A program made the position numbers and the translations under genes. The notes beneath the pieces were generated by a model. The model was given only the letters and a program-made list of their open reading frames with translations. It had not been told where the DNA came from and did no database searches. 64,000 nt of DNA from an uncultured Flavobacteriales bacterium. GTDB taxonomy: Bacteria; Bacteroidota; Bacteroidia; Flavobacteriales_F; PHOS-HE28. The DNA lies in assembly GCA_937872175.1 (NCBI GenBank), contig CALMPI010000020.1, forward strand, positions 62,001 through 126,000. The letters are read 5' to 3'. Every line of letters starts with the position of its first letter. Positions within the stretch are counted from its first letter, which is position 1. Positions 1-9,007 of this stretch are shown here, one piece after another.

Positions 1-1852
1 CGGGGGTGCCCGGGCTCCAGCGCACGGCGAGCCGCGCGCCGGCCAGGTCCACCGCGTTCCACGCCAGGGTGTCGCCCGCCCGCAGCAGGGGCAACGGTCC
101 GGCAGCGTCGGCGAGGCGCTCTCCAAAGAAGCCGAAGCGTGCGGAGAGCCCGTCGGCAGCGCGGCGCTCCACATGAGCCTCGACCAGCCTTCGGTACCAG
201 CGGGGATCGGGGCCTGACAGGCGCACCAGGCTGGTGAGCGCATGATCCAGCGGCAGCAGGCCGGCGCTCCGCCCCGGCTGCACCAGATCGTCCCACAGGT
301 CCAGCCCACCGCCCCAGGTCCGGTGTCCGCGGGCATCGCGGGGCCGCCACCAGAGCGAGGCCGCACCCTTCCACCGCTCGTCATCAGCGCCGTAGGCCAG
401 GTGGCCCGATGCGCCCCAGCCGGTGCTGAGCCGGTCGGTGGTGCGCAGGCCGACCTTGCCCCGCCAGCCTTCCACGCGGTTGTGGCTCACGAAGGTGTAC
501 ACGTTGCCCACGTCGAGGGCGCCCACGGGCAGCCATCCTTCGGCCAGCAGGTGCAGCACCGCCTCCCTCCTCTTCCACCGTGGATCGGTGTTCATGCGGT
601 CCACCATGCGCACCACGCGGGCCTCCTCCAGGCCGAAGGCCTCGGGCCGGATGGCTTCCCAGTAAGCGTCATCGCGGAAATAGGCGCTGTCGAGCTCGGG
701 GTCGGGCGGGGCCGCCGTGTAGAACGCAGCGTCGCGGGGCTGATCGAGCACCACCTGCCGGGTCACGCTGAGCTTCCGGCCGAAGAAGCCGGTCATGTCG
801 GCGTCGTTCTCGATCACCGTGAAGTCGGCAAGCACTTCACTGCGGCGCAGGAACCAAGGACCACCGGGCTCCGGGGTGTGGTGCTGCCGGATGCGGTAGT
901 GCCGCACGAAGTTCACGTTGGCCGCGATGCTGAAGGCCAGGTCCACCCGCACCACCGCATGGCTCACCGTGTCGATGAGCAGCTCACCCGTGAAGGCGGC
1001 ATCGGCCGCCACCCGGGGGCGGTAGGTGATGCGGTGGCAGGTGAAGCCGTCGCACGGCACCAGGCTGTCGTGCAGCAGGTAGCGGTAGGCGCGCTGGAAG
1101 TGGTCGTTGATCGGGCTGGGAAAGCTCCGGTCCAGAATGAGCACCTGCTCCTGGTAGATGTCGGGGTCGACGTACATGTCCTGCACGAACTCCATGATCC
1201 GGCGGGCCCGGAAGAACTTGGAGGTGCGGCTCCCCAGAAGCACGGTGCGTTCCGCAGAAGGCTCGGCGCGATGGTGGCGGCGCTCATGCTGTTCGGTGAG
1301 CAGGATGGGCAGGTAGCGCACGCCGTCGGCGGTGGTGTCGATGCCCTCCCACAGGAAGTCGAAGGGCCGCAACAGGATGTTGCGCTTGATGCGGTCGCTG
1401 AAGTGGTTCAGGTCGAAGCGGACGCGGTGGTAAAGCTCCTGCTCGTAAGCGGCGGCGGCGGGCGCGTTCACCGGTTTCCGGGCCACCACCCGCCGCAGGA
1501 TGGCGAAGGCGGGGTTCTCCCCGGGCCGCACTCGAACCTCGCCCAACAGTTCGCTCGAGGGCTCCAGGGCCACGAAGAGGTCGTGCGCCCCCCCGCGCGG
1601 CAGGGCCTGCCGGAAGCTGCGGTAGCCCGTCATGGTCACCTGCAGGCTGTCCCGGCGTCCATCGGCCTCCAGGACGAACGACCCCGTGCTGTCGGTGGTG
1701 CTGCCTTCCGCAGCGCCGACGAAGCCGACATTGGCGAAGGGCAGCGGGTCGCCGGACCGGGCGTCGGCCACCACGCCGGAGACGCGGGTGCGCTGGCCGA
1801 GTGCGGGCAGGGCGGCGATCAGCAGCAGGCCGATCAGCGGGAGGCGGGGCAT
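1..1852 (-). CDS. DUF5686 / carboxypeptidase-regulatory-like domain protein (3' end outside window)
   Basis: The reverse strand is open from an ATG at 1852 to the window edge, giving 617 visible residues. A hydrophobic signal peptide of about 20 residues is followed by a carboxypeptidase-regulatory-like beta-sandwich (about 22-100, with the typical pattern of DPLPFANV then DSTGSFVL) and a long region resembling DUF5686. Such proteins are surface or outer-membrane proteins of Bacteroidota, some with a C-terminal barrel; the function is not established. The gene is divergent from the sulfotransferase gene. The C-terminus is not in the window, so total length is unknown. Confidence 0.8.
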   Translation of the reverse strand, partial: MPRLPLIGLLLIAALPALGQRTRVSGVVADARSGDPLPFANVGFVGAAEGSTTDSTGSFVLEADGRRDSLQVTMTGYRSFRQALPRGGAHDLFVALEPSSELLGEVRVRPGENPAFAILRRVVARKPVNAPAAAAYEQELYHRVRFDLNHFSDRIKRNILLRPFDFLWEGIDTTADGVRYLPILLTEQHERRHHRAEPSAERTVLLGSRTSKFFRARRIMEFVQDMYVDPDIYQEQVLILDRSFPSPINDHFQRAYRYLLHDSLVPCDGFTCHRITYRPRVAADAAFTGELLIDTVSHAVVRVDLAFSIAANVNFVRHYRIRQHHTPEPGGPWFLRRSEVLADFTVIENDADMTGFFGRKLSVTRQVVLDQPRDAAFYTAAPPDPELDSAYFRDDAYWEAIRPEAFGLEEARVVRMVDRMNTDPRWKRREAVLHLLAEGWLPVGALDVGNVYTFVSHNRVEGWRGKVGLRTTDRLSTGWGASGHLAYGADDERWKGAASLWWRPRDARGHRTWGGGLDLWDDLVQPGRSAGLLPLDHALTSLVRLSGPDPRWYRRLVEAHVERRAADGLSARFGFFGERLADAAGPLPLLRAGDTLAWNAVDLAGARLAVRWSPGTP

Positions 1853-1961
1853 CGAATGGAGCGAACCGACCTAGCGTGGCGGATGTTCGCCGAAGGGACG
1901 CATCCGTCGTGTTGCGGGGATCGTGCCAATTTTACGGCGTTCGCGCCCAGCCCTCATCCGC

Positions 1962-3116
1962 GTGAAGATCCACATCGGTCGCGACCGCTACCTCAGCTTT
2001 TCCGCCACCACCCTCATCGGTGCCGACCTGGCCACCTGGATGGGCATCCTGTGGCGCTACGGCCGAGGCATCTCCTGGCCCTTCGTTCCGAAGGCCATCA
2101 TCCTCACGTGGGTGGTGCTGCTCAACACGCCGCTCGTGTGGTGGGAACGCCTGCGCCACGACCGGCGCATCCGGCGCACGAAGGTCACCGCCCCGCTCTT
2201 CATCATCGGCCATCAGCGCAGCGGCACCACCTACCTGCACTACCTCATCGGCAGGGACCCGCAGTTCGGCTACTTGTCGGTGAAGGAGAGCTTCATGCCC
2301 TGGCTCTACCTCACGCTGGCCCCGCTGCTGCGCCGCATGTATGCCAAGGCCCTGCCGGATAAACGTCCGATGGACGACCTGCGCATGGGCGTGGACCTGC
2401 CCACCGAGCCGGAATACTCGCTGGGGAACATGACGGCGAGCACGATGATCCCGGGCTACTACTTCCCGCGGCGCATGCTGGAGGTCTTCCGCCGCAACGT
2501 GCTGTTCGAGGATGAGCGCGCTAGGCGCGCCTGGCAGCGCACGCTCCGGTACTTCATGCAGAAGCTCACCCTGCGGCACGGCGGCAAGCCCATCGTGCTG
2601 AAGAGCCCCGAGAACCTCGCGCGGGTGAAGGAGATCCTGGAGGTCTTTCCCGATGCCCGGTTCCTGCACATCATGCGCGACCCCTACCGGGTGTTCTTCA
2701 GCACCGAGCGGCTCTACGGCATCACCCTGCCGTTGGTGACCATGCAGCACGTTCGGGGCGAAGCGGTGGAGGAGGCCTTGCTGGAGAGCTACCGGCTGAT
2801 GTTCGGCAAGTTCTTCCGCGACAAGGCCTCGATCCCCGCCGGACAGCTGGCCGAGGTGCGCTACGAGGAGCTCATCGGCAACGAGGAAGCCGTCCTGGAA
2901 AAGGCGTACGCACAGCTGGGCCTGGGCGGCTTCGAGGCGGCCCGTCCGCACATCCTCGCCGAGGTGAAGAGCTATGCGGACTACCGCACCAACAGCTACA
3001 CCTACCCTCCGGAACGGATGCGGCTGGTGCGCGAGCGTTGGGGACCGGTGTTCGAGGCGCTGGGCTACCCGACGGACGTGCCGCTAAGCACCCAGCAGCA
3101 GGCCGCGAAGGCCTGA
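1962..3116 (+). CDS. sulfotransferase family protein
   Basis: The product of about 384 residues is a PAPS-dependent sulfotransferase of the Sulfotransfer_3 type, transferring sulfate to a hydroxyl or amine of an unknown acceptor. The 5'-phosphosulfate loop reads IIGHQRSGTTYLH (about residues 82-94) and the 3'-phosphate-binding segment reads MRDPYRVFFST. I chose the GTG at 1962; a GTG at 1923 would add 13 residues. A hydrophobic stretch near residues 45-60 suggests membrane association. The 3' end overlaps the end of the convergent acyltransferase gene by 33 bp. The nearby carrier protein makes a lipid or secondary-metabolite acceptor possible, but that is inference. Confidence 0.85.
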   Translation: MKIHIGRDRYLSFSATTLIGADLATWMGILWRYGRGISWPFVPKAIILTWVVLLNTPLVWWERLRHDRRIRRTKVTAPLFIIGHQRSGTTYLHYLIGRDPQFGYLSVKESFMPWLYLTLAPLLRRMYAKALPDKRPMDDLRMGVDLPTEPEYSLGNMTASTMIPGYYFPRRMLEVFRRNVLFEDERARRAWQRTLRYFMQKLTLRHGGKPIVLKSPENLARVKEILEVFPDARFLHIMRDPYRVFFSTERLYGITLPLVTMQHVRGEAVEEALLESYRLMFGKFFRDKASIPAGQLAEVRYEELIGNEEAVLEKAYAQLGLGGFEAARPHILAEVKSYADYRTNSYTYPPERMRLVRERWGPVFEALGYPTDVPLSTQQQAAKA

Positions 3117-4364
3117 CGCGAAGCGGTCCGCCTCGTCCTCGTTCAGCGCGCGGCCATCATACCCCAAAACCAGCAGAAGGGCACCGCGTTCCCGGCCCAC
3201 CACCACGCTCAGCCCGGGGGGCGCCGGCACGGGCGGCAGGTGCAGCACCTCCAACACGGGCCTTCCGGCGAAGGTGGTGGGCATACGGTCCAGGTCGCCC
3301 AGGTCGCTGAATCCGAAGCTGCTCCATCGCCCCAGCGAAGGCAGGTCCACCATGGCGGCGCTGAGCCAGGCCGGCAGGTGGCGGAACGCCCTCAGCAGGG
3401 CGCGGTACCGATGCGGGAAGCGGGCACGCACCTGCTCCACCAGCTGACCGTTCAAGCCGCGCACCGCCGTCGCCGTATCGCGGAGCTGCGCCTGCTCCAG
3501 ACGGAAGAACAGGAAGGACGTCACGTTGGTGAGCAGGTGCCCCGGCCCACCGCGCGGCCGCTGGTCCACCGGCGCGGAGAACCACAGGTAGCGAGGCAGG
3601 CTCCCGCGGCGGTCCAGCACCCCGTTCACCGCACGGGCGGCCGCGGCCATGAAGTGGGCGCTGCGGGCCAGGGCGGCACCGGTGCTGCGGGCCTGGTCAT
3701 CGATCCGGGCCGTCTCCTCCGCAGTGAAGCGAAGGACGCGGAAGCGGGGCACCGGCGGCACCGCGCGATCGCCCACCCACAACGAGCCCAGCCGTGGGCC
3801 CGAGGTGCGGAACGCCTGTGCGGCACCGGCCACCACATCCCGCCAGGCTCCCGCCGTGGCGGCGCGGTCCTCCAGGGGCAGCATGGGGCCGGTCCATCCT
3901 CCGGATCCCAACGCATGCAGCAGGTTCAGCATGCCTTGATGGTCGAAGAGGGCGTGGTGGAAGGACACCAGCACCTGCGTGCGTCCCGCGGCGGCGAGCA
4001 CATCGAAGCGGAGCAGGCCCTCGGCACCCAGGCGGTCACCGAGGCGCTCGGTCAACCAGGCCTCCGGATCATCCTCCTGGTGCAGATGCACGATGTCCGG
4101 CGCATGCTCCAGCATGCACCATCGCGGCAGCCAGGGCCATCGGACCCGCCATCGGATGCGCGCCACCAGCTGCACCACCGGATCGGTGCGCAGGACCGTC
4201 GCCATCGCCTCCGCATCCACACCGGGACCGAGGTCGAACCGCATGCGCGACACATTGCCCGCCAGGCCCCGCTTGCGCATGGCCCGGTGGACGAGCCAGT
4301 GGAAATGGTCGGGGCCCGAGAGCGGCCGGTCCATCTCCGGCGCGGACGGGGACCTCGACGGCAT
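3084..4364 (-). CDS. condensation-domain-fold acyltransferase
   Basis: The 426-residue protein carries HHALFDHQG at about 136-144, which fits the HHxxxDxxG active site of the chloramphenicol-acetyltransferase/NRPS-condensation/wax-ester-synthase superfamily. Such enzymes join an acyl group, often held on a carrier protein, to an amine or alcohol. The start at 4364 lies just after the stop of the upstream carrier-protein gene (TGA at 4372-4370), so the two are almost certainly co-transcribed and the carrier is the likely acyl donor. A start at Met11 (4334) is also possible. No adenylation domain lies beside it. Donor and acceptor cannot be read from sequence. Confidence 0.75.
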   Translation of the reverse strand: MPSRSPSAPEMDRPLSGPDHFHWLVHRAMRKRGLAGNVSRMRFDLGPGVDAEAMATVLRTDPVVQLVARIRWRVRWPWLPRWCMLEHAPDIVHLHQEDDPEAWLTERLGDRLGAEGLLRFDVLAAAGRTQVLVSFHHALFDHQGMLNLLHALGSGGWTGPMLPLEDRAATAGAWRDVVAGAAQAFRTSGPRLGSLWVGDRAVPPVPRFRVLRFTAEETARIDDQARSTGAALARSAHFMAAAARAVNGVLDRRGSLPRYLWFSAPVDQRPRGGPGHLLTNVTSFLFFRLEQAQLRDTATAVRGLNGQLVEQVRARFPHRYRALLRAFRHLPAWLSAAMVDLPSLGRWSSFGFSDLGDLDRMPTTFAGRPVLEVLHLPPVPAPPGLSVVVGRERGALLLVLGYDGRALNEDEADRFASGLRGLLLGA

Positions 4365-4369
4365 CCGGC

Positions 4370-4612
4370 TCAGTTGATGTGGCGCAGCGCGTAGGCGGCA
4401 AGCGAGCGCAGGTCGCGGAGGTCGTCGGCACCGATGCCTTCCACGGGAATGCGTGCGCCGAAGCGGTCCTCCACGGCCATCATCAGTTCGATCACCGAGA
4501 GCGAGTCCAGGCCGAGGGCGGCCAGGTCGGCATCCTCCGCCACGGGCGCTGCCACACGCTCCTTCACCAGGTCGCGCAGCACCTCCACCAATTCCGTCCG
4601 TTGCACCGCCAT
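4370..4612 (-). CDS. acyl carrier protein
   Basis: This 80-residue acidic helical protein has the phosphopantetheine attachment motif GLDSLS with Ser37. Length and layout match free-standing acyl or peptidyl carrier proteins. It is the first gene of a two-gene operon with the condensation-fold acyltransferase and is divergent from smpB. A promoter-like TATCTTCG (4630-4623, reverse strand) ends 10 nt before the ATG. It is not surrounded by fatty-acid synthesis genes, so it is probably dedicated to the neighbouring acyltransferase rather than being the housekeeping ACP. Confidence 0.88.
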   Translation of the reverse strand: MAVQRTELVEVLRDLVKERVAAPVAEDADLAALGLDSLSVIELMMAVEDRFGARIPVEGIGADDLRDLRSLAAYALRHIN

Positions 4613-4622
4613 GGCCGCCGCG

Positions 4623-4630
4623 CGAAGATA
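4623..4630 (-). promoter_or_regulatory. -7 promoter box of the carrier-protein operon
   Basis: TATCTTCG on the reverse strand is one base from the Bacteroidota consensus TAnnTTTG and lies 10 nt before the ATG. It is back to back with the smpB box. Confidence 0.5.
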
Positions 4631-4658
4631 GGACCCGGTCGACACCCGGCCCGGGCCG

Positions 4659-4666
4659 TAGCTTCG
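4659..4666 (+). promoter_or_regulatory. -7 promoter box of smpB
   Basis: TAGCTTCG is one base from TAnnTTTG and ends 6 nt before the smpB ATG, so the transcript should begin at or next to the start codon. Confidence 0.5.
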
Positions 4667-4672
4667 CCGGCC

Positions 4673-5119
4673 ATGGCCGCCCCCGCGATCGACGTGCGCA
4701 ACCGGCGTGCGTCCTATGAATACCACCTGCTGGACAGCTACACCTGCGGGTTGGTGCTCATGGGGTCGGAGATCAAGAGCATCCGGGCGGGCGGGGCCTC
4801 CATCAGCGAGGCCTTCTGCACCTTTCTGGGCCCCGACCTCGTGGTGCGCAACATGCAGATCAACCCGTACGGCACCAATGTCCACTTCGTGCACGAGCCC
4901 AAGCGCGACCGCAAGCTGCTGCTGAAGGCCACCGAGCTGAACAAGCTGCGGCGCAAGGTGAAGGACGCCGGCGTCACCATCGTTCCGGTGCGGCTGTTCA
5001 TCTCGGACCGCGGCTTTGCCAAGCTGGAGATCGCGCTGGCCAAGGGCAAGAAGATGCACGACAAGCGGGAGAGCATCAAGGAGCGCGACGTGCAACGCGA
5101 CCTGGACCGTGGCCAATGA
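4673..5119 (+). CDS. smpB: SsrA-binding protein SmpB
   Basis: The 148-residue protein binds the tRNA-like domain of tmRNA and delivers it to stalled ribosomes for trans-translation. The family hallmarks are continuous: an N-terminal NRRASYEYHLLDSYTCGLVL segment, GSEIKSIRAG, and a basic C-terminal tail GKKMHDKRESIKERD that folds in the decoding centre. Length is normal. The ATG at 4673 sits 6 nt after a promoter-like box. The stop overlaps the GTG start of the next gene, indicating co-transcription with a membrane glycosyltransferase. The ssrA gene itself is not in the window. Confidence 0.97.
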   Translation: MAAPAIDVRNRRASYEYHLLDSYTCGLVLMGSEIKSIRAGGASISEAFCTFLGPDLVVRNMQINPYGTNVHFVHEPKRDRKLLLKATELNKLRRKVKDAGVTIVPVRLFISDRGFAKLEIALAKGKKMHDKRESIKERDVQRDLDRGQ

Positions 5120-7109
5120 CCGTCCCTCCTGGCGGGCGCAGCTGGCCGACGCCGACCCGCGCACGATCCCCGGTCCCCGCTGGGCGCAACTGGCGCTGCT
5201 GCTGCTGCTGACCACGGCCGGCGCGCTGCGCCTGCTCGGCTGGCCCTCGATCCCCTTCACCCACGACGAGATCAGCGCCCTGGTCCGCCTCTACCCCACC
5301 CTGGGCGAGACCATCCAGCGGGGCGTCATCGAGCTGGACACCCATCCGCCCGGCGTGCAGGTGCTCGAATGGCTGTGGACCCGGCTCGTGGGCCGCACCG
5401 AGGGCTGGGTGCAGCTACCCTTCATCGCGGCCTCGCTGGCCGGCATCCTGTTCATGTACCGTTTCGCCCTGGCGTGGACCACTGCCACATCGGCCCTTGC
5501 GGTGACGGCCCTTCTGGCCACCCTGCAGTACACCGTGCTCTATGGCCAGTTGGCGCGGCCCTATGCCATCGGGCTCTTCACCGTGGCCCTGCTGGCCGAC
5601 CAGTGGACGCGCTGGCTGGGCTGGCAGCGCACCGACCATCTGGTCGGAGCCGCCGTTGCGGCGGCGCTGTGCGCCTACACCCACCACTTCGCCGCGCTCG
5701 TGGCCGCACTGATCATGGCCAGCGGACTTGTGCTGGCACCGGCGACGGGTCGCCTGCGCTGGCTGCTGGCCTGCGGGGCGAGCCTGCTGCTCTACCTGCC
5801 CAACGTGCCCATCCTGTTTCGGCAGCTGGGGCTGGGCGGCCTGCAGGATTGGCTTGCGCCACCGGATGCCCACTGGTTCCCCGACCACCTGTGGTGGGTG
5901 GCGCACACCTCCTGGCCGCTGGCCGCCCTGCTGGTGCTCACCGGGGTCGCTTCCGTTGCAGGCTGGTGGCGGGGCGCGTCGCGGGCCTGTCCGATCGTAC
6001 CCATGCTGCTGGTGTGGGTGCTCGTGCCGGCGGCGCTGGGCTTTGGCTACAGCGTCTGGCGCGCGCCGGTGCTCCAGCATTCGGTGCTCGTGTTCTCCTT
6101 CCCCTTCGCGCTGGTGCTGCTGCTCGGCGGACTTCATCTGCGCCGGCCGGTCGCGGCCCTGGGCCTGGTCGGCGTCCTGGCCGGTACCGCCACGTTCACG
6201 CTCTTTACGGTGCGGCAGCATCACCGCACCGCGCTGACCTCCAAGTACGAGGCCTTCCTCCAGGCCGCCGCGGATGGCACCGCACACCCCGACCGGCTCG
6301 TGGTGATCGACGCGCCGAACGAGGTGCTCGATCGGCTGGAGCAGGAGCCGCGATACACGGCTGCGCGTGGGCATTACCTGCGCCTGCGCGAACTGGGGAG
6401 CAACGCGGCCGTGCTCGACCGCATCCGCGCCGACCGGCCGGCGGAGGTCGTGCTCGGTCTCTTCCACAACACCGACCGTGCACTGCCCGCGCTTATTCAG
6501 CACCGCCACCCGGTCCTCCTCGAGCGCCTGGACCTGGTGGAGGGACAGGTGCTGCGTTTCGGCACCACCGGCGATGGCCTCGTGGACACCACGGCCTTGA
6601 GCGCCGCCGCGCCGGGTGTGCTGCCCGCAGGCTGGCAGGTGGAGCCTGCGGCCGTCGGCACGGACAGCCTGGCGGCGCAAGGCTGGGACCTCGGTGGGCG
6701 CGAATACGGCGTCCTCTTCCAAGCGTCCGTGCCGGGGACGCATCAGCCCAACGACGTGCTGGAGCTGCTGCTCGATGCCACGGCCCTGGACCCGACGGGC
6801 CTGTCGGTGGAAGCGGTGGTCGAACTGCGATCGGTCGTGGGCGATCGCGACAGCCTGCTCGTGTACCGCGGTGCCTCGGCGCGGGACTGCGCTCGCCGCC
6901 TGGGCGAGCGTGGCCCCGTGGTGGTGGCCCTGCCGCTCAGCCGTGCCCTCTCGCGCCACCACGGGTTGATGTTGCGCGCCTACGTGTGGAACCGGGACCG
7001 CGGCCACGTGCGCGTGCATGGCCTGCGGCTCCGCTGGCGCGAGGGCGACCCGGCGCTCTATGGGTTGGTGGAGCCCATCCACGGCCCCTGGCGCTTCGCC
7101 CCGAAGTGA
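5109..7109 (+). CDS. GT-C fold membrane glycosyltransferase (GT39/PMT-like)
   Basis: The protein of about 666 residues has roughly ten hydrophobic segments in its first 430 residues and a soluble C-terminal part. THDEISAL near residue 53, just after the first membrane helix, matches the acidic motif in the first periplasmic loop of lipid-linked-sugar transferases such as the dolichyl-phosphate mannosyltransferase and ArnT groups. The likely role is transfer of a sugar from a polyprenyl-phosphate donor on the outer face of the inner membrane; acceptor unknown. I chose the GTG at 5109, which overlaps the smpB stop. A bidirectional terminator follows. Confidence 0.75.
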   Translation: MANDRPSWRAQLADADPRTIPGPRWAQLALLLLLTTAGALRLLGWPSIPFTHDEISALVRLYPTLGETIQRGVIELDTHPPGVQVLEWLWTRLVGRTEGWVQLPFIAASLAGILFMYRFALAWTTATSALAVTALLATLQYTVLYGQLARPYAIGLFTVALLADQWTRWLGWQRTDHLVGAAVAAALCAYTHHFAALVAALIMASGLVLAPATGRLRWLLACGASLLLYLPNVPILFRQLGLGGLQDWLAPPDAHWFPDHLWWVAHTSWPLAALLVLTGVASVAGWWRGASRACPIVPMLLVWVLVPAALGFGYSVWRAPVLQHSVLVFSFPFALVLLLGGLHLRRPVAALGLVGVLAGTATFTLFTVRQHHRTALTSKYEAFLQAAADGTAHPDRLVVIDAPNEVLDRLEQEPRYTAARGHYLRLRELGSNAAVLDRIRADRPAEVVLGLFHNTDRALPALIQHRHPVLLERLDLVEGQVLRFGTTGDGLVDTTALSAAAPGVLPAGWQVEPAAVGTDSLAAQGWDLGGREYGVLFQASVPGTHQPNDVLELLLDATALDPTGLSVEAVVELRSVVGDRDSLLVYRGASARDCARRLGERGPVVVALPLSRALSRHHGLMLRAYVWNRDRGHVRVHGLRLRWREGDPALYGLVEPIHGPWRFAPK

Positions 7110-7120
7110 CGGGAAGCAGA

Positions 7121-7143
7121 AAGGCCGCCCGCAGGCGGCCCTT
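7121..7143. terminator. bidirectional terminator hairpin
   Basis: GGCCGCC (7123-7129) pairs with GGCGGCC (7134-7140) around a CGCA loop, between two convergent genes. A short T-run follows on the reverse strand. Confidence 0.7.
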
Positions 7144-7164
7144 CCGGCGCAACAAGGGGAAGCG

Positions 7165-8148
7165 CTAGAACTTGAAGTTGAGACCGATGCCCAGCGTCTC
7201 GCGGAACTGCGTCGTGGGTCCGAACTTGGCCACACCGTCCTCCGTGCGGGCGATGTTGATGTCGTGGTCGTAGATGAGCATGGTGTTCAGCGTGGCGGCG
7301 AACCAGCTGTTCACCTTGAAGGTCCAGAGCATTTCCCAGTTCACGTCGATGTTGGAGGGCTCCTTCAGGTAGTTGCTGAACAGGTCCAGGCGGGTCATGA
7401 AGGCGATGTTCTTCGCCACATCCGTCTGGTAGGTGAGGTTGAGGAAGGCACCGAACTGGAAGAGCAGGTTCTCCCCGGCGGTCACCCGGCGGATGAGCCC
7501 TCCCGTGGTGTCGTACACCGCCGGGTCCACACCGAAGTTGCCCGCATCGGCCAGGTCCTGGTCCATGACGAACGTGAGCTTGGCCGTGGCCGGCGACAGG
7601 TAGACGCTGAGCTTGTTGTTCGGCTTGTAGTCCACACCGAGGCCGAAGAGCAGGTAGCCCGGGGCCAGCAGGTTGGAGATCTTCACCGTATCGTTCTTGG
7701 CGTCGAAGCCCTCGGTGAACTGCGAGCGGAACTGCAGCATGGCGCTGGCGTACCATGGTCCCTTCATCTGGTAGCCGTAGCGCGAGTTGAGCTCGAAGCG
7801 ATCGTCGCTCTTGAAGGTGCGCTTACCCTCCTGCGCCAGCAGACCATAGGCCAGGGCGACGGAGTTGTCCCACGCGATACGGCCCTTGCGCTTGTTGGCG
7901 AAGGCGTTCACCTGGGCGATGCCGCTCATGCTGCTGAGACCACCAGCGGCCCAGTTCACCAATTGCACCTGGGTGAAGTTGATCTGGAACACACCGCCCT
8001 TGGTCCACACCTTGGCGGAATCGACGGTGCCGGCTGGTTTGTCGCGCAGGGCCTTGCGGTCGGCGTCCTGCAGGTCCTCCTGGGCCACGGCAGGGGCCAG
8101 CATCAGGCACGCCAGTGGAACATGGATGAAGCGGAAAGATCGGTTCAT
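7165..8148 (-). CDS. DUF3078 domain-containing protein
   Basis: The 327-residue protein starts with a signal peptide (MNRSFRF...ACLMLAPAVAQ) and continues as alternating beta-rich segments ending in GLNFKF, an outer-membrane-barrel type of C-terminus. The central region (tryptophan/glycine segment NWAAGGLSS, then aromatic strands) fits DUF3078, a Bacteroidota outer-membrane family of unknown function. I chose Met at 8148 because the signal peptide begins there; the 25 upstream codons look non-coding. It lies 71 bp downstream of a membrane cytochrome gene on the same strand and may be co-transcribed with it. Confidence 0.8.
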   Translation of the reverse strand: MNRSFRFIHVPLACLMLAPAVAQEDLQDADRKALRDKPAGTVDSAKVWTKGGVFQINFTQVQLVNWAAGGLSSMSGIAQVNAFANKRKGRIAWDNSVALAYGLLAQEGKRTFKSDDRFELNSRYGYQMKGPWYASAMLQFRSQFTEGFDAKNDTVKISNLLAPGYLLFGLGVDYKPNNKLSVYLSPATAKLTFVMDQDLADAGNFGVDPAVYDTTGGLIRRVTAGENLLFQFGAFLNLTYQTDVAKNIAFMTRLDLFSNYLKEPSNIDVNWEMLWTFKVNSWFAATLNTMLIYDHDINIARTEDGVAKFGPTTQFRETLGIGLNFKF

Positions 8149-8219
8149 GCGGGGGTTGGGTTCGTTCGAGGGTCGTTCGGCAAGGGTGATCGGGGGACCT
8201 ACCGAAGGGCGGTCCGTGG

Positions 8220-8720
8220 TCACTGTTCAGGGGCGAACTCCTGGTCGGAGAAGCGCAGCGTGTCGGGCACGCGCATCACCAGGTAGGGATGGCCGGTGGC
8301 CTTGTGGCAGTTGTTGCAGGTGGCGATGAGGGTGGTGAAGCGCGGAGCGAAGTCCTTCAGCCCGTCGGTGCGCAGCTGATCGCGCAGGGCGTCGATGGCA
8401 GGAAGTCCCAGGTTGGTCATGTACGTGCTCACGGGCACACCATCATCCACCAGACCGGCCTTGGCCACGGCGGCCATCTCCTCCTTCAGCTCGTGGCGGT
8501 AGAACTCGGCCAGCGGCAGGTTGCCGGCGGTGCCCGCGGCCCAGAGCTTGTGCGCGTGGCTCTGGATGCGGCCCATGTACACGGCCACCTCCACCTCGGG
8601 CTGCGGGGCGGGCGCGGTGGAAAGGGCCTCCACCTGATGCTGGAGGCGGTTGATGCGATGCATCAGCAGCGCCACCACCACCAGGAAGGCGAGGGCCAGG
8701 AGCAGGGTTCCGTTCTTCAT
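8220..8720 (-). CDS. membrane-anchored monohaem c-type cytochrome-like protein
   Basis: The 166-residue protein has one N-terminal membrane helix (about 5-20) followed by a coiled-coil-like stretch and a soluble domain with a single CNNCH haem c attachment motif at 135-139 near the C-terminus. Met149 is a candidate distal ligand. The domain should lie in the periplasm and may carry electrons, but the redox partner is unknown. The gene begins directly after the tRNA-Val terminator, and no clear promoter box was found. Confidence 0.65.
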   Translation of the reverse strand: MKNGTLLLALAFLVVVALLMHRINRLQHQVEALSTAPAPQPEVEVAVYMGRIQSHAHKLWAAGTAGNLPLAEFYRHELKEEMAAVAKAGLVDDGVPVSTYMTNLGLPAIDALRDQLRTDGLKDFAPRFTTLIATCNNCHKATGHPYLVMRVPDTLRFSDQEFAPEQ

Positions 8721-8729
8721 CCGAAGGCG

Positions 8730-8763
8730 AAAAAAGGCCCTCGACGGATGGCGTCGAAGGCCT
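8730..8763 (-). terminator. rho-independent terminator of tRNA-Val
   Basis: Read on the reverse strand, AAGGCC/TTCGACG pairs with CGTCGA/GGGCCTT and is followed by a run of six Ts. It starts at the 3' end of the tRNA. Confidence 0.8.
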
Positions 8764-8841
8764 TGGTGGGCACTGCAGGATTCGAACCAGCGACCCCTAC
8801 CCTGTCAAGGTAGTGCTCTGAACCAGCTGAGCTAAGTGCCC
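8764..8841 (-). tRNA. tRNA-Val (anticodon GAC)
   Basis: The acceptor stem GGGCACT (8841-8835) pairs with AGTGCCC (8774-8768). It is followed by discriminator A and a genome-encoded CCA. The anticodon stem CTACC/GGTAG encloses the loop TTGACAG, giving anticodon GAC for the valine codon GUC. The T-loop GTTCGAATC is canonical. A promoter box lies 10 nt upstream and a terminator directly downstream, so this is a stand-alone transcription unit. Confidence 0.95.
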
Positions 8842-8851
8842 GAAGGGGCGG

Positions 8852-8859
8852 CAAAGGTA
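8852..8859 (-). promoter_or_regulatory. -7 promoter box of tRNA-Val
   Basis: TACCTTTG on the reverse strand matches TAnnTTTG exactly and ends 10 nt before the mature tRNA 5' end. This independently supports the box as the promoter element of this genome. Confidence 0.75.
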
Positions 8860-9007
8860 ACCGCCGGTTCCATACCGGCACGACCGCTTGACCTCCCATG
8901 CACGGACTCGCTCACGAACAGGGCCCATCCGTATTCACCCGTGGTGGACCACCAAGGGTACCCCAGGTGTCACGAACGGATCGGGCTTCGCGGCCGTTAT
9001 CCCCGTG

